This document shows positions 1 to 9,368 of a stretch of DNA of 64,000 bases, one piece after another. The notes under the pieces were generated by a model. That model was not told the origin of the DNA. It saw only the letters and a program-made list of their open reading frames with translations, and did no database searches. Numbering within the stretch: position 1 is the stretch's first letter; every line of letters starts with the position of its first letter. The DNA comes from CAMUQR01 sp963526735 (GTDB taxonomy: Bacteria > Patescibacteriota > Saccharimonadia > Saccharimonadales > Saccharimonadaceae), in assembly GCA_963526735.1 (NCBI GenBank), contig CAURNU010000005.1, positions 13,468 to 77,467 on the forward strand, written 5' to 3'. The position numbers were made by a program, and so were the translations under genes.

Positions 1-514
1 CATCGGTGGTGTTGCTTTGAACAGCCGCGTTGTGGTTTTTGATTTGATCTTCGGCATTTTGGGCAGGGACGCCAGCGAAAGTTCCAGCTAGGTCATTAAC
101 GTTGTTTTCTGGAGTAACGTTACCAGCGTTAAAACCACCAACGTTCTCTACTCGGTAACCCCAAGTGTTGTTAGCGAGGGCGGTAGGTGCAGTTAGGGTA
201 CCAGCGTGTGCGGTAATGTTGTCGGTAGCTTTGTTTAAGTTACGATCAGCTCCGTTCATACCAATTTTCAGGTTATAACCAGTGGCATTGTTGGTTGATA
301 CAGTGACAGTTGCTTTACCACTTGAAGCTTTAGCTTGAGTAGCGGTTGGGTTGATGCTCAAAGCAACGTTGCTGGTTGATTGAACCGAAATAGTTGAACC
401 GATATTAGCAGTAATAACGGTGTTTGAGGTTTCAGCGCTGGCTGAAAAAACCGGCAAAGCCACAATCGCAGCTGAAGTCAACACGATACTTGTATATTTA
501 ATAATTTTTTTCAT
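1..514 (-). CDS. Secreted protein, N-terminal part (gene runs off the window start)
   Basis: An open reverse-strand frame of 171 codons begins at ATG 512-514 and leaves the window without a stop. The first ~28 residues form a signal peptide: MKKIIKY, a hydrophobic stretch ending VFSASA, then ETSNTV. The mature part is rich in Thr, Asn, Ala and Ser (segments such as VSTNNATGYNLKIG) with no enzyme motif I recognise, so it is probably a beta-rich surface protein. A good SD (AAGGAG, about 523-530 on the reverse strand) precedes the start. A reverse promoter is plausible upstream (TTGACT near 585-590). The C-terminal anchor, if any, lies outside the window. Confidence 0.8.
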   Translation of the reverse strand, partial: MKKIIKYTSIVLTSAAIVALPVFSASAETSNTVITANIGSTISVQSTSNVALSINPTATQAKASSGKATVTVSTNNATGYNLKIGMNGADRNLNKATDNITAHAGTLTAPTALANNTWGYRVENVGGFNAGNVTPENNVNDLAGTFAGVPAQNAEDQIKNHNAAVQSNTTD

Positions 515-743
515 TTTTGTATTCTCCTTTTTTGCATGTTTTTATGTGATTTTGTGTGCAAGACCATTGTCTAATGTTTAATTAAAAAAGTCAATGATGC
601 GGGCGATTTCTGGACTGAATAATGACTAAATATGACGACAAAGTGGCTATTTTAAAGAGTTAATGTTTAAAATAGTGGTTAATTTTACAATATTGTAATA
701 ATAACAACGAAGGTAGCAAATGGATAAAGTAAATATAAATAAC

Positions 744-772
744 TTGCCATTTTTAACCATAAACTTTATTAT
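744..772 (+). promoter_or_regulatory. Promoter of the amino acid ABC transporter operon
   Basis: TTGCCA (744-749), a 17-nt spacer and TATTAT (767-772) match a sigma-70 type promoter. Only 8 nt separate the -10 box from the ATG at 781, and no SD is present, so the mRNA is probably leaderless. Confidence 0.6.
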
Positions 773-780
773 AGGTAGTA

Positions 781-2280
781 ATGACAGCGCAGAAAAAACG
801 ATTAAGTCTATTTTTAAGTTTAGTAATTATCATTGGAGCGGCAGTTGGCTGGCTAGTGTTACATCCAGCGCGACCATCAGGGCCAGCTAAACCAAAATTA
901 GTCGTCGGTACCGATCCAGGATTTAAGCCTTTTGAATACCGTCAGGGTGGTAAAATTGTTGGTTTCGACATTGATTTGGCGCAGGAAATTGCCAATGACA
1001 CCGGCCGTCAGCTTGTGATTGAGGAAATGAACTTTGACGGTCTGATTGCAGCCTTGCAAGCTGGCAAGATCGACATAGCAGTTGCTGGCATGAGTGTGAC
1101 GCCGGAGCGCGCCCAGAATGTGAATTTTTCCAACCCTTATTATTTAGCTAGTCAAATGATTGTGGTGCGCGATAATGATCAGCGAATTACTAGCAAGGAT
1201 GATTTAACTGGTAAAAAAGTTGGTGTTCAGCTCGGTACGACTGGCGACAATGTGGTTGGACATTTACCACAAGTAACTAAAGTTCAGTTTTCGGCGGTAC
1301 CGGCGGTGTTGCAAGAACTGCGTAGTGGACGTATTGATGCGGCGGTACTCGATAATGCGCCAGCTGAAACTTACATCAAGACCAATCCCGACCTTAAAAT
1401 GCTCGATGCCAAATTATCGGAAGAGAATTACGCTATCGCTCTGCGCAAAGATCAAACTGAGTTGCTTGAGGCGGTGAATGCTACGATCAAGCGTGTACGT
1501 CAGGATGGGACGTATCAACGGCTCATTGAAAAGCATTTTTCAGAACCACTGAGCGAACAGATGAGCCTTGCGAATATTTTCTTGGGCGATCAGCGCTATA
1601 TGTATTTGGTCAAAGGTTTAGGCGTGACGTTGTTTTTGGCAGCGGTATCGACGATTATTGGTGTGGTGATTGGTTTAGCGGTGGCTTTGATGCGAATATC
1701 GCGGGTTTATCCGCTGAAGTTTTGGCGAAAGTCATCATCGGCACGACTCCGAAAATGGTCGGAATTTAATCCACTGGCTTGGTTGGCGAAGTTTTATACG
1801 GATGTGATTCGCGGTACGCCGGTTTTGGTGCAGTTATTAATTATGTATTATGTGGTGTTTGGTAGTTATCAAAATATCCCAAAACTGGTCGTGGCGGCGC
1901 TGGCTTTTGGTATTAATTCGGGTGCGTATGTGGCAGAGCTGATTCGGGCAGGCTTTGAGAGCTTACCAAAGGGTCAGTGGGAGGCGGCGCAATCGCTGGG
2001 CTTGAGTTATCCGCAAACAATCTGGTATGTGACCATGCCACAGGCGCTGAAAGTCGCCTTACCGAGCTTGATTAGTGAATTTATTACTTTACTAAAAGAA
2101 ACCTCAATTGTGGGCTGGATTGGCGCAACTGATTTGATGCGAGGCGCGGACAATATTCGTTTCCAAACTGCTACAGCTTTTGAGGCATTGATTGCGGCGG
2201 CGGTGATTTACTTAATTCTGACGACTATTTTTACAAAATTAATGACTCGCGTAGAAAAGAGGCTTCAAAATGACGCTTAA
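781..2280 (+). CDS. Polar amino acid ABC transporter, substrate-binding protein fused to permease
   Basis: 499 aa. A signal anchor (residues ~8-27) is followed by a type 3 solute-binding domain (~38-255; VVGTDPGFKPFEY, GFDIDLAQEIA, AVAGMSVTPERA are typical of Gln/Arg/His binding proteins). A GlnP/HisM-type permease follows (~265-495) with the EAA loop EAAQSLGLSYPQTIWYVTMPQA-like region around residue 400-420 that contacts the ATPase. Binding protein and permease in one chain is known from Gram-positive GlnP-type systems. It overlaps the ATPase gene downstream by 11 nt. Arginine is an attractive substrate given the ADI operon in this window, but the sequence alone does not show specificity. 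Confidence 0.9.
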   Translation: MTAQKKRLSLFLSLVIIIGAAVGWLVLHPARPSGPAKPKLVVGTDPGFKPFEYRQGGKIVGFDIDLAQEIANDTGRQLVIEEMNFDGLIAALQAGKIDIAVAGMSVTPERAQNVNFSNPYYLASQMIVVRDNDQRITSKDDLTGKKVGVQLGTTGDNVVGHLPQVTKVQFSAVPAVLQELRSGRIDAAVLDNAPAETYIKTNPDLKMLDAKLSEENYAIALRKDQTELLEAVNATIKRVRQDGTYQRLIEKHFSEPLSEQMSLANIFLGDQRYMYLVKGLGVTLFLAAVSTIIGVVIGLAVALMRISRVYPLKFWRKSSSARLRKWSEFNPLAWLAKFYTDVIRGTPVLVQLLIMYYVVFGSYQNIPKLVVAALAFGINSGAYVAELIRAGFESLPKGQWEAAQSLGLSYPQTIWYVTMPQALKVALPSLISEFITLLKETSIVGWIGATDLMRGADNIRFQTATAFEALIAAAVIYLILTTIFTKLMTRVEKRLQNDA

Positions 2281-2995
2281 AATTACCAAACTTAAAAAAA
2301 GTTTTAATGATTTAAAAGTATTAAAAGGTATTGATCTGGCAGTGGCTCCAAGAGAGATTGTGGCATTGGTCGGTAGTTCGGGTGCTGGTAAATCCACCTT
2401 GCTACGCTGTATCAATCAAATCGAGGAGCCAACTAGTGGTAAAGTGGTGCTCAATGAGGTTGATCTATTACGGAGTGATGCTAAAGCGCGCGAGATGCGC
2501 AATCACATCGGAATGGTATTTCAGCAGTTTAACTTATTTCCGCATTTGACGGTTTTAGAAAACATTATTTTATCACCGATGAAAGTTGATAAGCAACCGC
2601 GTGAGTTGGCAGTTAAAAATGCTAAGGATATTCTCAAAAAACTGGGGATGCTTGATAAAGCCGACGTGCATCCAGGATCACTCTCGGGTGGACAACAACA
2701 GCGGGTGGCAATTGCTCGAGAACTGGCTAAAAATCCCGATTTAATGTTATTTGATGAGCCGACTAGTGCGCTTGATCCAGCCAATGTCGATGGCCTTGCG
2801 GAGATTATTAAAGGCTTGGCCAGTGAGGGCATGATGGTTGTGGTGGTAACACACGATATTCGGTTTGCACTGGATGTGGCCAGTCGAGTGATTTTCTTAG
2901 CAAAAGGCAAAATTGTGGCTGATGATACACCGGCTAATATCGTTGAGTCTGATCAACCAGCGGTTTATAATTTTTTTCAGAGTGCTTTAAATTAG
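2270..2995 (+). CDS. Polar amino acid ABC transporter ATP-binding protein
   Basis: 241 aa GlnQ/HisP-type ATPase. Visible motifs are Walker A GSSGAGKST (~36-44), Q-loop MVFQQFNLFPHLTVLENI, signature LSGGQQQRVAIAREL, Walker B LMLFDEPTSALDP and the switch histidine in VVVTHD. Length is normal for the family. The start lies inside the end of the transporter gene (2270 versus stop at 2280), preceded by AGAGG, so the two are translationally coupled. It supplies the ATP hydrolysis for the adjacent binding-protein/permease fusion. No clear terminator follows before the convergent gene. Confidence 0.93.
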   Translation: MTLKITKLKKSFNDLKVLKGIDLAVAPREIVALVGSSGAGKSTLLRCINQIEEPTSGKVVLNEVDLLRSDAKAREMRNHIGMVFQQFNLFPHLTVLENIILSPMKVDKQPRELAVKNAKDILKKLGMLDKADVHPGSLSGGQQQRVAIARELAKNPDLMLFDEPTSALDPANVDGLAEIIKGLASEGMMVVVVTHDIRFALDVASRVIFLAKGKIVADDTPANIVESDQPAVYNFFQSALN

Positions 2996-3029
2996 TTTAA
3001 GTAGTGACATAATTATTATTAACACTTGA

Positions 3030-3554
3030 CTATTGACGTTTGACGATTTCACCAGCGTAACGATCTTTGTAATCGCTGGCTTGGTAAAAAACTTCATACG
3101 TATTAGTACCGTTTTTGATGTCGCTTTCGTGGACAATCAGCGGACGGCAACTAGCGAACTGTTTATTAATTTCGACTTTTTCGGTTAAATATTGCTTGCC
3201 ATTTAAAACCAGGCGACAGGTGGCTTTTTTGTCGCTGGTGTTTTTGAGGTCGGTGTGAATTTTAATTTCGACATTACCATTTGGCAAGCGGTTGAATTGG
3301 TTTAAAATTAATTGGCGTGGATAACCATCGTTTGGATCGGCTAGCTGTGGTGCGGGTTTTTCCTCGAGTTGATAATCAAGCACATTTTGACCTAGTGGAT
3401 CAACGATTGGATCATTAGATTTAGTTTGGGAATTATCGGTTGGTTGAGTTGGAGCTGGTTGTTTTTTGGGTAAAGTAAATATTAAAACTACTGCCGTGAC
3501 CGTTGCTAGTAGCAAGGCGATGATAAGGATAATGAGGGCTTTTTTGACTTTCAT
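3030..3554 (-). CDS. Membrane-anchored protein with a small extracellular two-Cys domain
   Basis: 174 aa, function not recognised. An N-terminal transmembrane anchor (~6-28) is followed by a Pro/Thr/Ser/Gln linker and a C-terminal domain (~75-170). That domain carries two cysteines in the setting KKATCRLVLNG...FASCRPLIV. The same layout and Cys spacing recur in the protein at 9369-9935 (GKCTLNLVNG...ATCQGFDIP), so the two are probably distant paralogs flanking the export genes. The promoter on the reverse strand is TTATGCTATAAT (-10 at 3570-3575), 15 nt from the ATG, with no SD. The cysteines may form a disulfide, fitting the DsbA-like protein elsewhere in the window. Confidence 0.75.
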   Translation of the reverse strand: MKVKKALIILIIALLLATVTAVVLIFTLPKKQPAPTQPTDNSQTKSNDPIVDPLGQNVLDYQLEEKPAPQLADPNDGYPRQLILNQFNRLPNGNVEIKIHTDLKNTSDKKATCRLVLNGKQYLTEKVEINKQFASCRPLIVHESDIKNGTNTYEVFYQASDYKDRYAGEIVKRQ

Positions 3555-3611
3555 AAATTATTTAAGTTTATTATAGCATAAAGAGTTAAAGTTGCGAATC
3601 GTTGAATGCGA

Positions 3612-4748
3612 TTACTGTAATAACTGTGTGACGGACTGGTGAATTTTGTCAGCATTATCGTGCCAACTGAGGCTATTGGCGAAGATTTTGCCTTGTTTAA
3701 TTAAGCGTTGTTGTAATGAAGTGTCAGTTAAGACTTGAGTGATTTTTTGACTCAAATCACTAGCGGAGTGAGGATTAAAATAGACTGCCGAACCACCACT
3801 GGATTCGTGTAAAACTGGAATGTCGGAGGCGATGACTGGAGTATTAACAGTCATGGCTTCAACAATCGGCATACCAAAACCTTCGTATAAAGACGGCAAA
3901 ATATGCAGGCTGGAATGATGTAATAAATTGGCAATTTCCTCATCGCTTAAACCAGAAAGTTGCAAAATTGTTGGTCGATCCTGATTAGCCTCGTCAATTA
4001 AAGCTTGGGCTTGTTGATTACTCCAACTTTGACTACCAGCAATGACGAGCTTATAGTATTGGCGGAGATTTTTGGGCAGTTGCAAATAAGCCTGAATCAG
4101 CGTAGGCAGGTTTTTACGAGGTTCAAAATTGCCGACGAAACTAATATATTTTTGATTCTGAAGCTCAGCTGGGAGTTGGGCAGTGGTAGTTTTGGGATTG
4201 AAGTCTCGAAATAGGTCACTCACGGGAATCGGCAGAGCTAAAATCTTATCGGGATTAATATGAAATTCCTTGATAATTTCGTTTTTAACGGCTTGTGAAA
4301 CGGTTAGGATGAGATCGGCGTGCTTGAGCGTGCGAGGTACAACGCGACGGAGGTGAGCGAGATTCTTCGCTTCAACCAGTTCCGGAAAATATAGATAAGT
4401 CAGATCGTGAACGGTAGTGATTGACAATTTAGATTTAGTGGTACGCCAGGTTGCGAAATTCGGGAAAAAAGTTACATCAACTGGTTTTAAAAACAGATCA
4501 AAAGGAAAACGTAGACCATAACTATCAAGTTTGGCGTAAATTTTTAGGGGAAAATTGAGCGCTCGATAATTTGTAAGAGTGGTTTGTGGTTGAGGGCGTT
4601 GATTACGAAAATTAAAATAAAATCCTTCAGTTTGGAAGCCTGGATGTTGACTAAGCGCCTCGAACAAGCGCTTCGAATAGCCACCAACACCTGAGAGGCG
4701 ATGTTCGGCAACTGGATCGAGATTGAAGCGAGCAGTGATTGGTTTCAT
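3612..4748 (-). CDS. Glycosyltransferase family 4 (GT-B fold)
   Basis: 378 aa. The N-terminal acceptor half contains GVGGYSKRLFEAL, typical of GT4 enzymes. The C-terminal half holds the nucleotide-sugar site: YISFVGNFEPRKNLPTLI (~205-222), ILPSLYEGFGMPIVEAM (E-x7-E motif) and PVIASDIPVLHE. It likely adds a hexose to a surface polysaccharide or glycolipid precursor at the cytoplasmic face of the membrane. It overlaps the upstream glycosyltransferase gene (4745-5923, same strand) by 4 nt (ATGA), so the pair is co-translated. Donor and acceptor cannot be read from sequence. Confidence 0.92.
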   Translation of the reverse strand: MKPITARFNLDPVAEHRLSGVGGYSKRLFEALSQHPGFQTEGFYFNFRNQRPQPQTTLTNYRALNFPLKIYAKLDSYGLRFPFDLFLKPVDVTFFPNFATWRTTKSKLSITTVHDLTYLYFPELVEAKNLAHLRRVVPRTLKHADLILTVSQAVKNEIIKEFHINPDKILALPIPVSDLFRDFNPKTTTAQLPAELQNQKYISFVGNFEPRKNLPTLIQAYLQLPKNLRQYYKLVIAGSQSWSNQQAQALIDEANQDRPTILQLSGLSDEEIANLLHHSSLHILPSLYEGFGMPIVEAMTVNTPVIASDIPVLHESSGGSAVYFNPHSASDLSQKITQVLTDTSLQQRLIKQGKIFANSLSWHDNADKIHQSVTQLLQ

Positions 4749-5923
4749 GATTTTATTGTATCATCTTCAGAAAAATATAGGGGAATAATCTGATCATGCA
4801 CAATTTTGGTAAAATTAAATTTCTGCTCAAAAGTCTGACGCGCTTGAGAAGCGAGCTGACGGGCGAGGTCGGGGTGATTAATAATTTTAAGCATAGCTTG
4901 TTCCAGCGCCTTGGCGTCACGAGGCGGAATCAAAAGACCGTTATGCTGATCGGTGATGATTTCAGGATTTCCACCAACATTAGTAGTAATAATTGGTAGT
5001 TGCAGCATACAGGCTTCAATTAGGGACAAACTAAGCCCTTCGTGATAAGTTGGCATCAAAAAACAATCGACTGATTGTAGCGTATCTATCGGTTGATTAA
5101 GATACCCTAAAAAATGGATATGGGTATTGCCTTGGGCTATTTTTTTAAATTTTTGATTATCTGGCCCGTCACCTATGATTAACAACTGGCAATTGGCATG
5201 GCTTTTGTGAACAGAATTAAAAGCCGTAATCGCTTCCGCAATGCCTTTATCTTTAACTAATCGACTAGATGTGGTAAAAGTAAAACAGGATTGAGTCTGC
5301 TGATAGTGAGTTGGGTGTTTGTTAGTGCTGATGATATCGTTAACGCCATTTGGAATAATGATTGTTTTTTGCCAGAAAGGATGTGTGTTCTTGACATGTT
5401 GACTAATGGCACTTTTTTCACTTTGAGAAATCAAAATTAGACGATTAATCTTAGAGGCGAGTTTTAAGATAGTTTTACCGATAGGATTCTTGAAGCGAAC
5501 TTGAGTATTCTGGAGAATGTGCTTAAGATCGGCGTGATCTGTCCAAAAGACTTTGATGCCAAGGTGGTGCGCTGCTAAAGTGCCAGCAATAAAATCATCA
5601 CGACTGTGAATATGGACAATCTGTGGTCGGCAAGCTTTAAACAAACGTTGGTAGAAATAATACAAGCGGATTTGCCATAAAAAATACAGTAGTGTTAAAA
5701 TAATCCGCCAGCCAGCAAAATTTTGATGTTTGAGCCAGGGCGATTTAACGGTCGGTAGGTTAGATTGTTTGGCGGAATTAAGCAGTTGTTGATGGCCAGA
5801 GACGATAGTGGCATGTAGGTCATTTTGCGCCAATTCCTGAGCTAATAAAATCTGATATTTTTCAGCACCGCCAAAATCAACTTGGTTGGCGTTGCGAATT
5901 AAAATTACATCAGTTTTGGTCAT
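4745..5923 (-). CDS. Glycosyltransferase family 4 (GT-B fold)
   Basis: 392 aa. NQVDFGGAEKYQILLAQELA near the start and HIHSRDD are typical acceptor-domain motifs. The donor half has TTSSRLVKDKGIAEAI, LLIIGDGPD, FLMPTYHEGLSLSLIEACM and PIITTNVGGNPEII. First gene of a two-gene reverse operon. The divergent Wzm-type permease starts 61 bp away, so the two operons probably share a control region. On the reverse strand TAAAAT lies about 7 nt before the ATG with no SD, which suggests leaderless translation. Likely part of the same surface-glycan pathway. Confidence 0.92.
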   Translation of the reverse strand: MTKTDVILIRNANQVDFGGAEKYQILLAQELAQNDLHATIVSGHQQLLNSAKQSNLPTVKSPWLKHQNFAGWRIILTLLYFLWQIRLYYFYQRLFKACRPQIVHIHSRDDFIAGTLAAHHLGIKVFWTDHADLKHILQNTQVRFKNPIGKTILKLASKINRLILISQSEKSAISQHVKNTHPFWQKTIIIPNGVNDIISTNKHPTHYQQTQSCFTFTTSSRLVKDKGIAEAITAFNSVHKSHANCQLLIIGDGPDNQKFKKIAQGNTHIHFLGYLNQPIDTLQSVDCFLMPTYHEGLSLSLIEACMLQLPIITTNVGGNPEIITDQHNGLLIPPRDAKALEQAMLKIINHPDLARQLASQARQTFEQKFNFTKIVHDQIIPLYFSEDDTIKS

Positions 5924-5942
5924 GAAGTTATTTTAACTAAAC

Positions 5943-5971
5943 TTGAAATAAATCACAACGTCTACTATAAT
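5943..5971 (+). promoter_or_regulatory. Promoter of the polysaccharide export operon
   Basis: TTGAAA (5943-5948), 17-nt spacer, TATAAT (5966-5971). The ATG follows 13 nt later with no SD, leaving a 5' leader of only ~6 nt. Confidence 0.65.
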
Positions 5972-5984
5972 AACTAGCGTATTT

Positions 5985-6782
5985 ATGAGATTTTTACATG
6001 AAAAAAATCGTGCCATTCTCAGTGAAATGGTCCGAACCGATTTTAAAGTCAGATATCAGGGCTCAGCCTTGGGTTATTTATGGTCATTATTGAAGCCGTT
6101 AGCGATTTTTTCAATTATGTACATCGTGTTTACGGTGGTGTGGCCGGTCGCGAAAGGAGTGCCACATTATGAAGTGTATTTATTGCTGGGAATTATGCTG
6201 TGGAACTTTTTCACAGAAGCGACGATTTTGGGTGCAAGTTCAATCGTGTCGCACGGGTCGCTCATTCGCAAGATTAATATTCCGCGCTATCTAATCGTTA
6301 TTGCCTCGACTGTGTCGGCGTTGATTAATCTAGGTCTGAGCCTCGTGGTAGTATTTGTGTTTGCGCTATTATCAAGGGTGCAATTTGACTGGCATTTATT
6401 GACATTAATTCCAGTTTTATTGGAGTTGTTCATCTTCACACTCGGTGTGGCGTTTTTATTGGCGACGCTCTATGTGAAGTTTCGCGATATTTCTTATATC
6501 TGGGAAATTCTGTTGCAGGCTGGTATGTATGGCAGTGCGATTATTTTCCCACTGGTTAGTGTTTCACCGAGCCTGCAAAAATGGTTTTTCTTAAATCCAA
6601 TGGTGCAGATTATTCAAGACGCTCGTTATGCATTGCTACATTCGCCAGAGGTATTGACGATTTGGTCATCAAATGCTGGACCACGCTTAACGATTTTCCC
6701 GTTTGCGGTGATTACGTCGATTTGTATTATTGGAAGTGTTTATTTTAAGAAAAAATCAAAGTATTTTGCGGAGAACGTCTAA
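5985..6782 (+). CDS. ABC-2 type polysaccharide/teichoic acid export permease (Wzm/TagG-like)
   Basis: 265 aa with about six transmembrane segments. The family signature VRTDFKVRYQGSALGYLWSLLKPL lies at residues ~16-39, and a PLVSVSPSLQKWFFLNPMVQI-like region near 185-205 is typical of ABC-2 exporters of O-antigen or teichoic acid. It forms the membrane channel with the ATPase that starts on its last base (6782). Five or six glycosyltransferase genes lie around it, so the cargo is probably a lipid-linked glycan. Start chosen at ATG 5985: the YLW motif spacing is normal and a promoter sits just upstream. Confidence 0.93.
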   Translation: MRFLHEKNRAILSEMVRTDFKVRYQGSALGYLWSLLKPLAIFSIMYIVFTVVWPVAKGVPHYEVYLLLGIMLWNFFTEATILGASSIVSHGSLIRKINIPRYLIVIASTVSALINLGLSLVVVFVFALLSRVQFDWHLLTLIPVLLELFIFTLGVAFLLATLYVKFRDISYIWEILLQAGMYGSAIIFPLVSVSPSLQKWFFLNPMVQIIQDARYALLHSPEVLTIWSSNAGPRLTIFPFAVITSICIIGSVYFKKKSKYFAENV

Positions 6783-7987
6783 TGGCTAAAAATCAAAAAA
6801 CCGAACCAGCAATTGAGATTTGTCATCTAAAAAAGAGTTTTATTATTCCTAAATATAACAATAATTCTTTAAAACAAATTATTGTTAATGGCTGGAAACG
6901 CAACGAAAAACAAGTTCATAAAGTGCTGGATGATATTAGTTTTACGATCAATAAAGGTGATTTTTTCGGAATTGTTGGTCGTAACGGCAGTGGTAAATCA
7001 ACTTTGCTCAAAACGATTTGTGGGGTTTATTCACCAGATGAAGGTGAAATTAAACTGCACGGCAATCTAACGCCGTTTATTGAGCTAGGGGTTGGCTTTA
7101 ATCCGGAATTGTCTGGCCGAGACAATGTTTATTTAAACGGTGCTTTGCTTGGTTTTTCACGCCAACAAATGAATCAAATGTATGACGAGATTGTGGAATT
7201 TGCTGAACTTGAGGAGTTTATGGATTTAAAACTGAAGAACTACTCGAGCGGTATGCAAGTGCGTTTGGCATTTTCAATTGCCATTAAGGCTAAAAATGAT
7301 ATTTTGATTTTTGATGAAGTGTTGGCAGTCGGTGACGAGGCTTTTCAGAGAAAATGTATTGAGGTGTTTGAAGAGTATCGAGCAAACGGTCAGACGATCG
7401 TGCTGGTGACTCATGATATGGGTACTGTCAAGAAATTCTGCAATAAGGCTGTGCTAATTAAAGATGGCAAAATCGATACGATTGGTGATCCACTACGGGT
7501 GGCTGCGAAATATAGCAATATGAATGAAAAATTTATCTATGATCGAGTGAGCCATCTGATTGATGATAATAATGGTGGTGTGACGACAAGGATTCTTGAT
7601 GCGACTTCAAATAAAGAAAAAGATTTATTTAAAGTAAAAGAGAAACTCAAAGTTGATATCTCATGGAAAAAACATCTCAAAGCTGACTGTGTAACTATTG
7701 ATTTATTTAGACGAGATGGATTACATGTGGCGAACTTTGTCTCAAATCGTGAAGGTGTGCCAAGTTTACTTGGCAAAAACCAAGTTTCGGTTGAGATTGA
7801 ATTAAATGTAACACCTGGTCCGTATTTTTTGGCGGTAGAGTTATGGTCAAAGGATTGTCAATATCGTATTGCGAACTTCAATCCAGCTGGTGAGTTTGGC
7901 ATAAAGTATGATTGGAGCTTAAGTGATCATGATTTTGGCGGAGTGACGAGTTTGAAGAAACAATGGACAGTGAAAGGAAAAAAATGA
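6782..7987 (+). CDS. Polysaccharide/teichoic acid export ATPase with C-terminal Wzt-like domain
   Basis: 401 aa. Walker A GRNGSGKST (~66-74), signature YSSGMQVRLAFSIA, Walker B ILIFDEVLAVGDEAF and VTHDM. VGDEAFQRK is characteristic of the Wzt/TagH subfamily. Residues ~255-400 form an extra beta-rich domain (VKEKLKVDISWKK, PGPYFLAVELWSKD) like the C-terminal module of Wzt, which in O-antigen exporters recognises the modified non-reducing end of the glycan. Export here may thus depend on a specific terminal modification. Coupled to the permease (1-nt overlap) and to the FAD enzyme downstream (ATGA overlap). Confidence 0.93.
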   Translation: MAKNQKTEPAIEICHLKKSFIIPKYNNNSLKQIIVNGWKRNEKQVHKVLDDISFTINKGDFFGIVGRNGSGKSTLLKTICGVYSPDEGEIKLHGNLTPFIELGVGFNPELSGRDNVYLNGALLGFSRQQMNQMYDEIVEFAELEEFMDLKLKNYSSGMQVRLAFSIAIKAKNDILIFDEVLAVGDEAFQRKCIEVFEEYRANGQTIVLVTHDMGTVKKFCNKAVLIKDGKIDTIGDPLRVAAKYSNMNEKFIYDRVSHLIDDNNGGVTTRILDATSNKEKDLFKVKEKLKVDISWKKHLKADCVTIDLFRRDGLHVANFVSNREGVPSLLGKNQVSVEIELNVTPGPYFLAVELWSKDCQYRIANFNPAGEFGIKYDWSLSDHDFGGVTSLKKQWTVKGKK

Positions 7988-9249
7988 AGCAAATTAAAAA
8001 TTTAATTATCGGCGGCGGTATCTCTGGTTTAACAGCCGCTTATTATCTCAAAAAAGATTTTTTGATCGTCGAAAAAGAACAAGAACTTGGTGGTTATTGT
8101 CGCACAATTCATAATCCAAATTATGTTTGGGATTATGCTGGGCATTTTTATCATTTTAAAACTGAACAAATGAAGCAATTATTCTTAAGTCTGGTTGAAG
8201 AAGATGAAATCATCACTCAAACTAAAGTTACCAAAATTTATTACAAGGGCAAATTAATTGATTATCCTTTTCAGTCTAACATTCACCAATTAGAAAAAAA
8301 TGAATTATTGGAATGTGTATATGATCTCTTTTTTAAAGAAGAAAAAGAAACTTATGATAACTTTTTGGATATGCTATATGGCAAATTCGGCGGTGCAATT
8401 ACTGAGAAGTTTTTAAAACCCTATAACGAAAAGCTGTATGCAACTAATTTAACAACCTTGGACCGCGATGCGATGGGTCGTTTCTTTCCGTATGCTAATT
8501 TATCGGACATTATTAAGAATTTTAAAAACAATCAAACTGTCACATATAATGATCATTTTTTGTATCTGAAGCAGGGTACTCAATATTTTATTGATAAATT
8601 GCGAGCTCAGATTGATCAAGATAGTATTATCTCTGGTGTGAAGGTTGAAAAAATCGATTTAGGGCAAAAAGTTGCACAGCTGAGTGATGGAACGACGATT
8701 ACTTATCAAAACTTAATCAACACCTCTCCTTTGAATCAGTTTTTCGAAGTATTGGGTGATGATTATTCTCAGATTCTTTCGGAAATGTCATTTAATAAAG
8801 TCTTAGTTTTTAATTTGGGATTCAATAAAAAATCATCAAAATACAATCAAGAACATTGGGTATATTTCCCAGATAAAACATTGAATTTTTATCGAGTAGG
8901 CTTCTATGACAATATTCTTAATCAAGATAAACTGAGCTTATACGTTGAAATTGGCTTCTCAAAAGACGCTTCGATTGATGTTGATAAAGAGCTAGCAAAA
9001 ACCCTTGATGGTTTACGAGCAGTTGAGATTTTAGATGACGAAATCGAGCTAGTTGATAAATCGGTGATTATCATGGACCCAGCATATGTGCATATTAATG
9101 GTGATACCGATAAAAAAATTACTTCTATTAAGGAACAGTTTGAACAGCAAAATGTATATACTACGGGTCGTTACGGTAAATGGACCTATAGTTCAATGGA
9201 AGATTGTATGACTTGGGCATATGATATTGCGCAACAGCTCAACAATTAA
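7984..9249 (+). CDS. FAD-dependent amine oxidase/UDP-galactopyranose mutase-like protein
   Basis: 421 aa. The N-terminus is a Rossmann FAD-binding site, LIIGGGISGLTAAYYL (~6-21), followed by EKEQELGGYCRT and the substrate-region segment DYAGHFYHF. It resembles UDP-galactopyranose mutases and protoporphyrinogen-oxidase-like proteins of polysaccharide clusters; which reaction it performs cannot be settled here. A frame continuing upstream to 7963 exists, but ATG 7984 has an AAAGGA SD and forms the usual 4-nt ATGA overlap with the ATPase gene. If it is a mutase, the exported glycan would contain galactofuranose. Confidence 0.8.
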   Translation: MKQIKNLIIGGGISGLTAAYYLKKDFLIVEKEQELGGYCRTIHNPNYVWDYAGHFYHFKTEQMKQLFLSLVEEDEIITQTKVTKIYYKGKLIDYPFQSNIHQLEKNELLECVYDLFFKEEKETYDNFLDMLYGKFGGAITEKFLKPYNEKLYATNLTTLDRDAMGRFFPYANLSDIIKNFKNNQTVTYNDHFLYLKQGTQYFIDKLRAQIDQDSIISGVKVEKIDLGQKVAQLSDGTTITYQNLINTSPLNQFFEVLGDDYSQILSEMSFNKVLVFNLGFNKKSSKYNQEHWVYFPDKTLNFYRVGFYDNILNQDKLSLYVEIGFSKDASIDVDKELAKTLDGLRAVEILDDEIELVDKSVIIMDPAYVHINGDTDKKITSIKEQFEQQNVYTTGRYGKWTYSSMEDCMTWAYDIAQQLNN

Positions 9250-9368
9250 AATTGACTGCAAGTTGCAGTTATTGGTACTCTACTAATTTTATTGACTATT
9301 ATAAACTTTAGCATTATAATAATAGACGATTAACCAGCGTCATTATTTAGCTTTGAAAGTAGGTTTAT

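Noticed and set aside
9255..9269. Small palindrome ACTGCA-AGT-TGCAGT after the FAD gene
   Set aside because: The loop is only 3 nt, there is no T run and such short palindromes occur by chance.
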